This document shows, in pieces, positions 26,069 to 34,322 of a DNA stretch of 61,737 nt (positions are counted from its first letter, which is position 1; each line of letters opens with the position of its first letter). The position numbers were made by a program, and so were the translations under genes. Source of the DNA: Planctomycetota bacterium (GTDB lineage: Bacteria > Planctomycetota > UBA1135 > UBA2386); assembly GCA_947444055.1 (NCBI GenBank), contig CANEYR010000016.1, positions 1 to 61,737 of the forward strand, given 5' to 3'. A model generated the notes under the pieces. That model searched no databases and had not been told where the DNA came from. It saw nothing but the letters and a program-made list of their open reading frames with translations.

Positions 26069-27217
26069 ATGTCTAGCCGCGTCCTATCGATCCTATTTGG
26101 CGCCCTCGGCCTCGGCGCCGTCGCTGGCATCGCGTTCTTCGGGCAGGACACCTTCGCGGAAACGCTGCCGCCGGCCCCGCTCGATGGGGAAAAAGCCAAC
26201 GCACTGCCGACCGGCGATTCCGGCAATGTCGATCTCAGCCCTGCCGATTCCGGCCATGTCGATTCCGGCCCAGCCGCCGCCAACGTCGCCGTACCCGCGG
26301 TAGTAAGCGCGACGGACGAGCCAACTCGTGAAAGCACGGTCGGCTGGACGAAGGGCATCGTGCGCGGCGACATCCAACTCGCGGTTTCGGTGCTCGATCG
26401 GCTGGAGACGATCCACGTGTTCCTCGAAGAGGCACGCAATGAGTTTCAGGACGGCAAATTCCATCGTCGCCAGCGCCTCGTCGCGACGGTGACTCGCGGC
26501 CGCGGCACGCCAACGTTCGAAGTAACGGACGTGCCGTTCTCGGAGTATCCCTACGTCGTCAGCGTGAGCGCGAAGGGCCTCAATGGCAGTGGCCGCACCC
26601 TCACCATCGACGCCAAGACGCCGTTGGTCGACGACGTCGTGCTGCGGATCACACCCGGCGCACCGTTGTCGTTGTTGGTGCGCGACCAAGACGCGACGCC
26701 ATTCCAAGGCCTCGATATCAGCGTGTTGCCGGTCGGGGAACCGGCCGGCCGCGACGGCATGCAGGGCACCACCGACAACTTCGGCAGCCTCGTCTTCGAC
26801 TCGGTTCTGGCCGGTGACTATCAGGTGATCGCCAGCCTCAACGGCCAACCGCTGATCGACCCCCAGACCATCTCGGTGCAGCCTGGCATGAAGATGTTCA
26901 GCTCGAAGGTGCAGGGGCAGAACCACACGATGACGATCGAACGCGGTGTGCCCGTGCAAGTCAGCGTGCACGACCGCGCCGGCTACCCCATCGTCGACGC
27001 CAAGGTCACCGCGACCGCCACCGACCGCATCAAGCTGACGACGCGCGAACTGCCCACCAACGACCAGGGTCGCGTCGAGTTCACCCACCTTGCCCCCGGC
27101 ACCTGGCAAATCAGTGTCGTGAAGGACAAGTTCTATCTGTGGGACTGCCAACGCACCCTGCGGCTCGGCCAGGACCCCGTGGTGCTGGATGTGACGCTGA
27201 AACCTGCGCACCAGTAA
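26069..27217 (+). CDS. Membrane-anchored protein with carboxypeptidase-regulatory-like domains
   Basis: 382 residues. A hydrophobic N-terminal segment (VLSILFGALGLGAVAGIAFFG) acts as signal or anchor, followed by a low-complexity Asp/Ser/Gly stretch (GDSGNVDLSPADSGHVDSG). The rest is a series of beta-sandwich units: VLRITPGAPLSLLVRDQDATPFQG and VQVSVHDRAGYPIVDAKVTATATD carry the pattern of carboxypeptidase regulatory-like (CarboxypepD_reg) folds. It is probably a surface structural or binding protein. TACTAT at 26023-26028 is a possible -10, forty bases upstream. Confidence 0.7.
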   Translation: MSSRVLSILFGALGLGAVAGIAFFGQDTFAETLPPAPLDGEKANALPTGDSGNVDLSPADSGHVDSGPAAANVAVPAVVSATDEPTRESTVGWTKGIVRGDIQLAVSVLDRLETIHVFLEEARNEFQDGKFHRRQRLVATVTRGRGTPTFEVTDVPFSEYPYVVSVSAKGLNGSGRTLTIDAKTPLVDDVVLRITPGAPLSLLVRDQDATPFQGLDISVLPVGEPAGRDGMQGTTDNFGSLVFDSVLAGDYQVIASLNGQPLIDPQTISVQPGMKMFSSKVQGQNHTMTIERGVPVQVSVHDRAGYPIVDAKVTATATDRIKLTTRELPTNDQGRVEFTHLAPGTWQISVVKDKFYLWDCQRTLRLGQDPVVLDVTLKPAHQ

Positions 27218-27266
27218 GCGGGCTGTGACATAGAGCCCCAACGGGGCACGCCGCCAACCTTGTCGC

Positions 27267-27295
27267 TTCCGAGCTTCGTACCCGCTCGCTAGAGT
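27267..27295 (+). promoter_or_regulatory. Candidate promoter of the FabZ-like gene (TTCCGA-17-TAGAGT)
   Basis: TTCCGA 27267-27272, 17-base spacer, TAGAGT 27290-27295; the ATG at 27308 follows after twelve bases. Confidence 0.4.
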
Positions 27296-27307
27296 CCGCG
27301 GCCGAGC

Positions 27308-27787
27308 ATGGGCCAACCGATCGTCGACCTCGCGAGCCTCGACCTCACCAAGAACGTCTTCTCCGAAGAAGACCTGAGGGCGTGTTTGCCGCACCGCGAC
27401 CTCTTCCAGCTGCTGGATGGTGTCTGTTACTTCGATCGCGAACGCGGCATCGCGGTTGGCTACAAGGACTGGGACGCGAATCCGTGGTGGGCGAAGGGCC
27501 ACGTCCCCGGTCGGCCGCTGATGCCGGGGGTGCTAATGATCGAGGGCGGTGCGCAGATCGCGACCTTCCTGCTGAAGCAACTCAGTGGCTGGGCGATGGA
27601 CCGCATGATCGGTCTCGCTGGACTCGACGACGTGCGCGTGCGCGGCCAAGTGGTGCCGCCGGCCCGCGTCTACTTCGTCAGCGGCAACGTCAACGTCTCT
27701 GGCCGCCGCCTCGCCAAGATGGGTGCGCAGGTCTTCTGCAATGGCCAGATGACGATGGAGATGCAGGTGATGGGAGTGATGCTGTGA
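27308..27787 (+). CDS. FabZ/FabA-like hotdog dehydratase
   Basis: 159 residues with the hotdog dehydratase pattern. PHRDLFQLLDGV matches the FabZ N-terminal PHRxPFLLxD, and KGHVPGRPLMPGVLMIEGGAQ holds His65 and Glu79, the expected catalytic pair. In fatty-acid synthesis FabZ removes water from 3-hydroxyacyl-ACP. The sequence departs from housekeeping FabZ in several places (HF to HV, extra N-terminal residues), and no fab genes are near. A role in a dedicated lipid or hydroxy-fatty-acid pathway beside the glycosyltransferase genes downstream is possible. Confidence 0.8.
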   Translation: MGQPIVDLASLDLTKNVFSEEDLRACLPHRDLFQLLDGVCYFDRERGIAVGYKDWDANPWWAKGHVPGRPLMPGVLMIEGGAQIATFLLKQLSGWAMDRMIGLAGLDDVRVRGQVVPPARVYFVSGNVNVSGRRLAKMGAQVFCNGQMTMEMQVMGVML

Positions 27788-27821
27788 GCCATCGCGACGC
27801 CAACGAGCTAGCCCCGATCAA

Positions 27822-29729
27822 GTGAACGGCGTGCACGTGCCAAAGGCTTCGCGCTGGTTCTGGCTGCTGCCGTTCCTGGCGATGACAGCCTGGTGGCCGC
27901 TGGCTCCGTATTGGCAGAGCGATGACTTCTTCGCGGTGCAGTACGCGCAAGACTTCCAGCATGTGCTGCATGACTTCACAGGACCGCAGTACTCCCTCAC
28001 CGAGCTCTGGCTGTTCTACCGGCCACTGATCACCGCGAGCTTTTGGCTGGACCAACAGCTCGGCGGGGTGTGGCCGCCGCTGTCGCACTGCAGCAACGTG
28101 CTCGCGCACGCGATCAGCACACTGCTGTTGGCTCTGGTGTGGCGGCGCTTCTTGCCCGCCGCGAGTGCGTTCTTCGCGGCGCTGCTGTGGGCGCTGATGC
28201 CAGGACACAGTGGCTCGATCGCCTGGGCCGTGGGCCGCGTCGACAGCCACACCACGGTGTGGTGCTTGTTGACGATCCTGCTCGTGCTGCGCCGACAAGA
28301 ACATGCGCCCAGCAGCCACCAACGGGCGTGGCCGTGTGCGATCGCGACCGCCGCGGCGTTGGCTAGCAAGGAACTGGCGCTGGTGCTGCCGCTGCTCGCC
28401 ACGATCGCGGTGTTCGGTCGCACCGCCCCCGCACCGCTCGCGCAGCGTGTGCGGGCGGCCCTCGCCCTGACCTGGCCGGTGTGGCTCGTCTGGCTGGTGT
28501 ACCTACCGTTCCGCGTGCTCGTACTCGGCCGCCTTGGCGGCTATGACGCCGCCGCCTACGACGTCGGATCGATGGTCCGCGGCCTCGCCACCGTGCTGAC
28601 GAACGAACTGGTGCCGCTGCACTGGGTCGGCCTGCCGAGTGCCACCGCGCTGCCGAGCTGGGTCTGGCTCGCCGCCGGCGCGCTGCCAGCGCTGCTGGCG
28701 ATCGGCTTGGCCGCTTTTTGGCGACGGCACCTCGTGCTGCTGACCTTGCTGGCGTTTGGCGTGGCGCTAGCACCAGTGGCCAACTTCTTGGCGGCGGCCG
28801 ACAACCCACAGACGCTGCGCTACTACTACCTGCCCGCTGCCGCACTCGTCGGCATCGTCGCCGCCGGCGGACGCTGGGGCTGCATCGCCCTGCTGCTGGC
28901 GTGGGCCTGGCCCTTCGTCGCGATGCGTCAGGACACCTACCGCGCGGATACCGAGTCCGCGGCGATGCACCAGACGTTGCTGCGCGCCGCGAACGAACAG
29001 CCGCCGACGCCCATGTTCGTCGCCGGGTTGCCGCACGCCAACGCCAGCGGCAACGTCGTGCAGTTGCACTTCGGCATCGATCGCCTGCTGGCGCCGCCGT
29101 TCACGGACCACTTCGTCGAGCTCTACGCCCTGCGCCCGCTGGCCAACTCGCCGGCCGCGTTCCGCTTGTTCGACGGCGACGCGGCGTTCCCGCTGCCGCG
29201 CGGCTCGACCTGGTTCTTTTCGCAGGCCAACCGCCTCAGCAAGGCGCTGCCAGGCCCCGTCCTGCCAGAGCTGCCGATCCGCGGCGATGCCAACGGCAGC
29301 TTCGACCTGACGACGCCACGCCTCGACGCTCTGCTGCACAAACCACCGCCTCGCTACACCCTGCACACGCCCGGCGTGCGCCAGCCGTGCTATCGACTGA
29401 CGCTGTTCACTGCGAATGGCTACTTGACGACGTTGTTCGAGAACCACGCGGCGGTCGGTGCGACGGATGGCGAGTTCGATGCCACCACTTGGTTCTCCGC
29501 GCAAGGCACCCTGCAGATCGGCCGCATCGCGGCGGCCGACACCTACATCGGCGACGCCTTGCTCATTCCTGTCACCATCGACGTCGTGCCGGAGTTTCCA
29601 GCACTGCTCGAAGCCGGCACCGTCACCGCCACCTTCCAGTTCGTTCCCAGCCACCGCGCGCAACGATTGCTCACCTTCCGCTTCGATCGCGACTATCCCG
29701 ACTGGGTGCGTCGCGCCCAAGGTCGGTGA
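27822..29729 (+). CDS. Multi-pass membrane protein, GT-C glycosyltransferase-like
   Basis: 635 residues from GTG 27822; a second GTG twelve bases on is possible. About ten membrane segments fill residues 10-370 (for example FWLLPFLAMTAWWPLAPYW, AFFAALLWALMPGHSGSIAW, LLTLLAFGVALAPVANFLAAA). An early SDDFF motif after the first membrane segment and the loop GRVDSHTT recall GT-C enzymes, which use an acidic first-loop motif and lipid-linked sugar donors. The soluble last 250 residues are strand-rich. Placed 34 bases after the FabZ-like gene. Donor and acceptor unknown. Confidence 0.65.
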   Translation: MNGVHVPKASRWFWLLPFLAMTAWWPLAPYWQSDDFFAVQYAQDFQHVLHDFTGPQYSLTELWLFYRPLITASFWLDQQLGGVWPPLSHCSNVLAHAISTLLLALVWRRFLPAASAFFAALLWALMPGHSGSIAWAVGRVDSHTTVWCLLTILLVLRRQEHAPSSHQRAWPCAIATAAALASKELALVLPLLATIAVFGRTAPAPLAQRVRAALALTWPVWLVWLVYLPFRVLVLGRLGGYDAAAYDVGSMVRGLATVLTNELVPLHWVGLPSATALPSWVWLAAGALPALLAIGLAAFWRRHLVLLTLLAFGVALAPVANFLAAADNPQTLRYYYLPAAALVGIVAAGGRWGCIALLLAWAWPFVAMRQDTYRADTESAAMHQTLLRAANEQPPTPMFVAGLPHANASGNVVQLHFGIDRLLAPPFTDHFVELYALRPLANSPAAFRLFDGDAAFPLPRGSTWFFSQANRLSKALPGPVLPELPIRGDANGSFDLTTPRLDALLHKPPPRYTLHTPGVRQPCYRLTLFTANGYLTTLFENHAAVGATDGEFDATTWFSAQGTLQIGRIAAADTYIGDALLIPVTIDVVPEFPALLEAGTVTATFQFVPSHRAQRLLTFRFDRDYPDWVRRAQGR

Positions 29730-29793
29730 AGGCAATGCCAACCGCCATCGCCTCGTCCTGAGAACGCTCGCCAGCTCACCCGTTCGCAGCAAC

Positions 29794-29799
29794 TAGCCT
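29794..29799 (+). promoter_or_regulatory. TAGCCT -10-like hexamer, 11 nt before start 29811
   Basis: TANNNT motif in the 81-base gap between two membrane glycosyltransferase genes. Confidence 0.3.
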
Positions 29800-29810
29800 T
29801 CCCTACGGAA

Positions 29811-31463
29811 ATGATCGCACAACTGCCTCTTGCCGATACCACTTCGTCGGCAACTGCAAGATGCCGCTGGTTCCTGCTCGCCTGCACGCTGCTAGCTCTC
29901 GCCCTGCGCCTGCCGTTGCTTGGCCGCAGTGTCTGGTTCGATGAAGCATGCATGGCCGGGCAGCGCATCGGCACCTTCGAACAACTGATCGCCACGCTCT
30001 ACGTCGACATCCATCCGCCGCTGTTCGTGACGTTCATGCACGGCTGGGGTCGACTCTTTGGCGATGGTGAGTTCGCCCTACGTTTGCCAGCCCTGCTAGC
30101 GGGCCTCGCGGCGATCCCGCTCACGTACTGGACCGGGCATCGACTCGTTGGCGCCACCGCCGCGCGTTGGGCGACGGTGCTGCTGGCCCTGTCGCCCGTG
30201 CACATCTGGTACTCCGCCGAAGCGCGGCTCTATGCACCGATGATCGCGTGCACGCTGCTGCTGTTTGGCACCGTCGATCGCTTGCTCACCGAAGGCGCCC
30301 ACCGACGCCTTCTCATGCTGGTGCACGTGACCAACGTCGTCGTCATGTTGGGCATGCACTACTACTTGGCGGTGATCGTCGGCGTGCTCGCGTTGGCGGC
30401 TCCCATGCTCGCGGGCGGCTTCACGCGCCGCGCCCGCCGCGTGCTGCTGTGGCATGGCATCGGCCTCTCGCTGCTCGGCGTGTTCTTGGTCGGCAAGTTC
30501 GCCGTCGGCCACTTCGAGACCAGCCAGGACTACCTGCGGGCGCTCACCCTCCAAGGCCTGTCGCAGTTCTTGCTCGATTGGTGTTGGACCGGGCACACGC
30601 TGCTGCCTGCGGAAGTGCCGACGTTGACGGCGATCGCTTGGACGCAGCAAGGGCTCGGGGCGCTGCTGTTGCTGCTCGGCTTCGTGGCTGTCGTGCGCAC
30701 GCGGCAACACCAGCCACGCGGCTTCCTGGTGCTGGTCGGCCTCTTCACGCTGCCCGCCTTCTTGTGGCTCTGCGCGCAGCTCGGCTACGACCGCACCTAC
30801 ATGGAACGCAGCATGCTGCCCGCGTTGCCGTTTGTGTTCCTGCTGGCGGGTGCTGGACTCGCGACATTGCGTGGCAAAGCGCAGCCACTGGTCGGAGTCG
30901 CCACGCTGGCGCTCAACGTCGCGGCACTGATCGGACTGTTCACGTTCCACACCACGCACTGGACGGTCTACAAGCCCAACTCCGATTGGCGTAGCGCCGC
31001 CGCCTGGCTTGGCGAAGAGATCGACCGCGATGGTGCTGGGCGCCCCGTCTTCACTTCGACGCCCAATCCTCGTTCGCTCTGCTACTACGACCCGCGCATC
31101 CAAGACGTGAAGAACTTGGCCCTGCCGATGGCGCCCGAACAACTCGCGGCCGCCATCGAAAAACGCCTGGGGTCATGGCTCGGCCAGGTTGCGATCAACA
31201 CGTTCCGCACCTTTGCCGCCCACAACGACAGCCTGCTGAAGGCCGCCAAACTGCGCGTCTATCGCTGTTCTGCCGACCCGGCCAAGCTCGATCTAGCCGC
31301 CCGTGGCAAGGACGACATCTGCTACCTCGTGCGCGACGAATGGCATCCGCACCGAACGGTCGACAGTTCGGTCGAGGACCTGCTCGATAGCCCGCGAATC
31401 CAACTGCTGGCCAGCCAACGTTTCGCCGGCGTCCAAGTGCACAAGGTCCGCGTCCTGCCATGA
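29811..31463 (+). CDS. GT39/ArnT-like membrane glycosyltransferase
   Basis: 550 residues with about ten membrane helices. After the first helix, SVWFDEACMAGQ supplies the Asp-Glu of GT-C enzymes, and YVDIHPPLFVTFMHGW is the second-loop motif typical of the PMT/ArnT group, which transfers sugars from polyprenyl phosphate. WYSAEARLYAPMIACTLL is another family-like phrase. The C-terminal 150 residues are soluble. Its stop overlaps the ATG of a GT2 gene (ATGA). GT2 enzymes of that kind make polyprenyl-phosphate sugars, so the two probably act in sequence. Confidence 0.82.
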   Translation: MIAQLPLADTTSSATARCRWFLLACTLLALALRLPLLGRSVWFDEACMAGQRIGTFEQLIATLYVDIHPPLFVTFMHGWGRLFGDGEFALRLPALLAGLAAIPLTYWTGHRLVGATAARWATVLLALSPVHIWYSAEARLYAPMIACTLLLFGTVDRLLTEGAHRRLLMLVHVTNVVVMLGMHYYLAVIVGVLALAAPMLAGGFTRRARRVLLWHGIGLSLLGVFLVGKFAVGHFETSQDYLRALTLQGLSQFLLDWCWTGHTLLPAEVPTLTAIAWTQQGLGALLLLLGFVAVVRTRQHQPRGFLVLVGLFTLPAFLWLCAQLGYDRTYMERSMLPALPFVFLLAGAGLATLRGKAQPLVGVATLALNVAALIGLFTFHTTHWTVYKPNSDWRSAAAWLGEEIDRDGAGRPVFTSTPNPRSLCYYDPRIQDVKNLALPMAPEQLAAAIEKRLGSWLGQVAINTFRTFAAHNDSLLKAAKLRVYRCSADPAKLDLAARGKDDICYLVRDEWHPHRTVDSSVEDLLDSPRIQLLASQRFAGVQVHKVRVLP

Positions 31464-32212
31464 CTTCGCCCGCAGCGCCCTGCGACCTCTCGGTCGTCAT
31501 CGCGTGCTACCAAGAAGAAGGCCACCTCGAAGAGTCGGTGCGCCAGCTGACGGCCACGCTCGATGCGGAAGGCCGCAGCTACGAACTCATCTTCCTCGAA
31601 GACAAGAGCAAGGACCGCACCGCCGAGATCGTCGCGCGCCTGGTGCAAGGACACGCCAACCGACGCGCCGTCTTCCACGCGCAGAACGTCGGCCGCGGCG
31701 GCACCGTCACGGAGGGCTTCCTGCTGGCGACCGGTCGCATCGTCGGCTTCCTCGACATCGACCTCGAAGTGCACTGTCACTTCTTGCCGTCGGTGTTGGC
31801 GGCGATCGATGACGGCGCCGACGGCGCCACCGCGTACCGCCACTACTCGGCTGGCTGGCGCCCGACGGCGTTGCTGCGGCACTTCCTCAGCAGTGGCTAT
31901 CGCTGGTTGTTCCAACGCACGTTTGCGGTGCCGTTCAAAGACCCGGAGACGGGTTTCAAGTTCTTCTTGCGCGAGAAGATCGTGCCGGTCGTGCAGCGCA
32001 CCCGCGACGTCGGCTGGTTTTGGGACAGCGAGATCATGGTCCTCGCCCACCAAGCGGGCCTGAAGGTCGTCGAGGTGCCGTGCCGCTTCGAGCGCCGCGC
32101 CGACAAGCAGTCGACGGTGCGCATCGTGCGCGACGTGTGGCGCTACTTGCTGGCGATCCGTGCGTTCCGCGCCCGCCAACGGGCGGAACGGACCGCCCCT
32201 ACTCCGCGGTGA
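31460..32212 (+). CDS. GT2 glycosyltransferase, polyprenyl-phosphate sugar synthase-like
   Basis: 250 residues, GT-A fold. DLSVVIACYQEEGHLEESV starts the nucleotide-binding region, ELIFLEDKSKDRTAEIV follows, FLDIDLEVHCHF contains the DxD metal site, and KDPETGFKFFLREKI plus DSEIMVLAHQAGLKVVEVP match dolichol-phosphate mannose synthase-like enzymes. There are no C-terminal membrane helices, so it is the soluble type. The four-base overlap with the GT39-like gene suggests it supplies that enzyme's lipid-linked donor. It overlaps the convergent DUF4279 gene by 14 bases. Confidence 0.88.
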   Translation: MTSPAAPCDLSVVIACYQEEGHLEESVRQLTATLDAEGRSYELIFLEDKSKDRTAEIVARLVQGHANRRAVFHAQNVGRGGTVTEGFLLATGRIVGFLDIDLEVHCHFLPSVLAAIDDGADGATAYRHYSAGWRPTALLRHFLSSGYRWLFQRTFAVPFKDPETGFKFFLREKIVPVVQRTRDVGWFWDSEIMVLAHQAGLKVVEVPCRFERRADKQSTVRIVRDVWRYLLAIRAFRARQRAERTAPTPR

Positions 32213-32831
32213 GTTCGAGATCGAGCGCCAACGACAGCCCAACCAGGTCTTCGAGCACGCGCGGTTCGAGTGAGAACCCGCCGAGGCGTTCGATCGGTCC
32301 CCGCAACTTCACGGTGACTCCGGCCCATTGCACCGTGGGCCAACTCAGCACTTCACGAAACCCCGCGCGGCCACGCAGCAGCGCCAACAGTTCGGCGACC
32401 TTCTCTTCGGGGAAACAGAACGCGCCGGGCAACACCTCGTAAATCCATAGCCCCTCATCGCGCACCGAACGCGCCAGCACGCCGCCTTCGCCCTTCATGA
32501 ACGCGCGGGTCGGCAGCAAGTCGAGTTTCTTCGTCACCGCTTGCGGCGACACGTCGCCGAGCACGAGCCGCAGCGCCACCGTCGCTCCGGGCAGCACATC
32601 GACCTCGCCTTCTTCCCACTGCTCGCTGCGCCAACGCCAACGCACCTGCACCGAGAAGGACTCCGGGGCCACGCGATACCACGAAACGCCGCGGTCGCCG
32701 GTGATCAGTTGACGCACCGGCGCTGAGTGCGACCAGGCAGGCTGGCGCTCAAGCAACGAACGCACCACGTCGCTGCGGCTCGCGCGCAGCCGCACGAGCG
32801 GCAAGTGCGGCAGCGGCGACGGGCTGCTCAC
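32199..32831 (-). CDS. DUF4279 domain protein
   Basis: 210 residues from GTG 32831, one base after the Pus10 stop. The C-terminal 130 residues fit DUF4279: ATVALRLVLGDVSPQAVTKKLDLLPTRA, FMKGEG, then GLWIYEV, a helical EEKVAELLALLRG and the end strands WAGVTVKLRG and LDLELTAE. The N-terminal 70 residues (VVRSLLERQPAWSH, DRGVSWYRVAPESFSVQVRW) are not assigned. DUF4279 has no known function. Tight coupling to the pseudouridine synthase hints at a link to RNA modification, which is inference only. Confidence 0.8.
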   Translation of the reverse strand: MSSPSPLPHLPLVRLRASRSDVVRSLLERQPAWSHSAPVRQLITGDRGVSWYRVAPESFSVQVRWRWRSEQWEEGEVDVLPGATVALRLVLGDVSPQAVTKKLDLLPTRAFMKGEGGVLARSVRDEGLWIYEVLPGAFCFPEEKVAELLALLRGRAGFREVLSWPTVQWAGVTVKLRGPIERLGGFSLEPRVLEDLVGLSLALDLELTAE

Positions 32832-32832
32832 G

Positions 32833-33714
32833 TCACGACTCCACGCGGTCCCCGCCCTGGGTGTCCTTGTCCTGACTGTCCTTCACCACCAGCCGCGGCC
32901 CGCTGACCTCGTCCGTCATGATCTCTTCGACATCGAGCACCCGGCATCGGCACGGCACGCCGAGCAACGACGTCAAGGACGGCAGCGTGCGACCATCGTC
33001 CCCGGAGATCCACTCCTTCACGTAGGTGCCGTGCTGGCACAAGACGCGCAGTTCGAGCGCGCCATCGGGCATCACGACGAGACCCAGCACACGCAGTTGG
33101 CGTTCGCGATCGAGATCGGCGCGCCGATGCGCCACCCGCTGCGGCGTGCGCTGCACCACGGCGCCTTCGAACGTGCGCGCCCGCGTCATCGCTTCATCGC
33201 TCGGCACCGCATCGAGCGAGACCTCGGCGCGATAGACCTTGTCGAAGTGCGTCTCCTTCCAATAGGCGACGCGCGGCCGCGCCACTCGCACGAACGGCGC
33301 CAGTTCGATCGCACCACCAGCGCGCGCTTCGATCTCCAACCGCATCGCTTCGAGATCGATCTCCGGATTGCGGGCGCCCACCACTTCGAACACGAACGGC
33401 CGCCCGCGCCCCAGCATCAACACGTCGATGTCTTCGCGCCCAGCCCCATGGAAGCGCCCAAGCTTCGCCTGCATCGCCGGCAGCAGCCGCCGCCCGATCA
33501 GTTCTTGCACTGACTCCTTGGTCAGCTTGCCAAAGCCCTCACACTGCTTGCAGTCGCGGGCGCGGCGACGATCGCCTTTGCACAGCGGGCAGAAGAAGAC
33601 GGTCTGTGGCAGGCCGCGCCGCAGCTTGCGGTAGCGCGACTCGAGCCACAGGTTGATGCGAGGGCGAGGGCGCTCGCTGGGAGCGGGAGGCTGCGGATCG
33701 ATGGGGTCGGACAT
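32833..33714 (-). CDS. pus10: Pus10-like tRNA pseudouridine synthase
   Basis: 293 residues from ATG 33714. Pus10 isomerises uridine in the tRNA T-loop (positions 54/55) in archaea and some eukaryotes. Diagnostic motifs: a four-Cys zinc module (CPLC 42-45, CKQC 55-58), SVQELIGRRLLP, FHGAGREDIDVLMLGRGRPFVFEV (GRED Asp95 is the expected catalytic residue), KVYRAEV, the strongly conserved QRTPQRVAHRRAD (188-200), and YVKEWISGDDGRTLPS (231-246) followed by LDVEEI. The large N-terminal THUMP-containing domain of archaeal proteins is mostly missing, so it is a compact form. Bacteria normally use TruB at position 55, making this gene unusual. It lies between a pseudo-receiver gene and DUF4279 on one strand. 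Confidence 0.88.
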   Translation of the reverse strand: MSDPIDPQPPAPSERPRPRINLWLESRYRKLRRGLPQTVFFCPLCKGDRRRARDCKQCEGFGKLTKESVQELIGRRLLPAMQAKLGRFHGAGREDIDVLMLGRGRPFVFEVVGARNPEIDLEAMRLEIEARAGGAIELAPFVRVARPRVAYWKETHFDKVYRAEVSLDAVPSDEAMTRARTFEGAVVQRTPQRVAHRRADLDRERQLRVLGLVVMPDGALELRVLCQHGTYVKEWISGDDGRTLPSLTSLLGVPCRCRVLDVEEIMTDEVSGPRLVVKDSQDKDTQGGDRVES

Positions 33715-33787
33715 CAGCCACGGAAGGAAACGCAATCCGTGGCGCCAGAGCAAGCGTTCGCCTGCTTTGGGCGGCGACTCTCGCCGT

Positions 33788-34210
33788 TCAGCTCTGGCGG
33801 CCGGCGGTCGCCCGCGTGTTCTTGCGCAGGGCGGTGTTCTGGCGCTCGGTTCGCCGCTCGATGAAGCGCCCCAGCAAGCCAAACAGTTCGCGCACCACGA
33901 TCGGCGTCTGCACGAACGAGTGGATGTCGTACTTGGTCTTGTCGACGGCCATGTCGCGCACGTTGCGCGGCGCCGTCAGCACGAAAAGTTCAATCGCGGT
34001 ATCGAACGAGCGAATGTGATGCAGCAGCTTGACGGTGTCCTTCTGGCGCGGATCGACGCCGAGGAACACACAGTCAAAATGCCGACCGCGGATCTCGTTG
34101 ATGCCGGCGTGGCCGGTGCCGACGGTGACGTGGAATTCGGGAAACTGCTGCAACCCGACCTTCACTTGGTCGCGAATCAGCGGGTCCTTTTCTACTAGCA
34201 GCACTTCCAT
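33788..34210 (-). CDS. Stand-alone pseudo-receiver (CheY-like) protein
   Basis: 140 residues from ATG 34210. The CheY fold is recognisable: MEVLLVEKDPLIRDQVKVGL, FDCVFLGVDP, IELFVLTAP, and FVQTPIVVRELFGLL. The phosphoacceptor Asp position reads Gly51 (an Asp follows two residues later), and the conserved Lys before Pro is Thr102; only the first acidic pair and Thr79 remain. Classical phosphorylation is therefore doubtful. The C-terminal 25 residues are basic (RRTERQNTALRKNTRAT). It is divergent from the RNase HII-like gene by 112 bases and 73 bases ahead of the pus10-like gene on the same strand. Confidence 0.78.
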   Translation of the reverse strand: MEVLLVEKDPLIRDQVKVGLQQFPEFHVTVGTGHAGINEIRGRHFDCVFLGVDPRQKDTVKLLHHIRSFDTAIELFVLTAPRNVRDMAVDKTKYDIHSFVQTPIVVRELFGLLGRFIERRTERQNTALRKNTRATAGRQS

Positions 34211-34322
34211 GGCAACTGCGGGTGGTATCGGCAGAAGCACCGCCAGAACGCACTCGCTGTGCAAGGCTGCCTTGCCAACGAACCTTGACCCCCGGACGCA
34301 TCCCGGTTGTCCTGTCGCGCGC

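Noticed and set aside
27235..27247. GCCCC-AAC-GGGGC mini hairpin after 26069-27217
   Set aside because: Only five base pairs and no U-tract, too common in GC-rich DNA to call a terminator.
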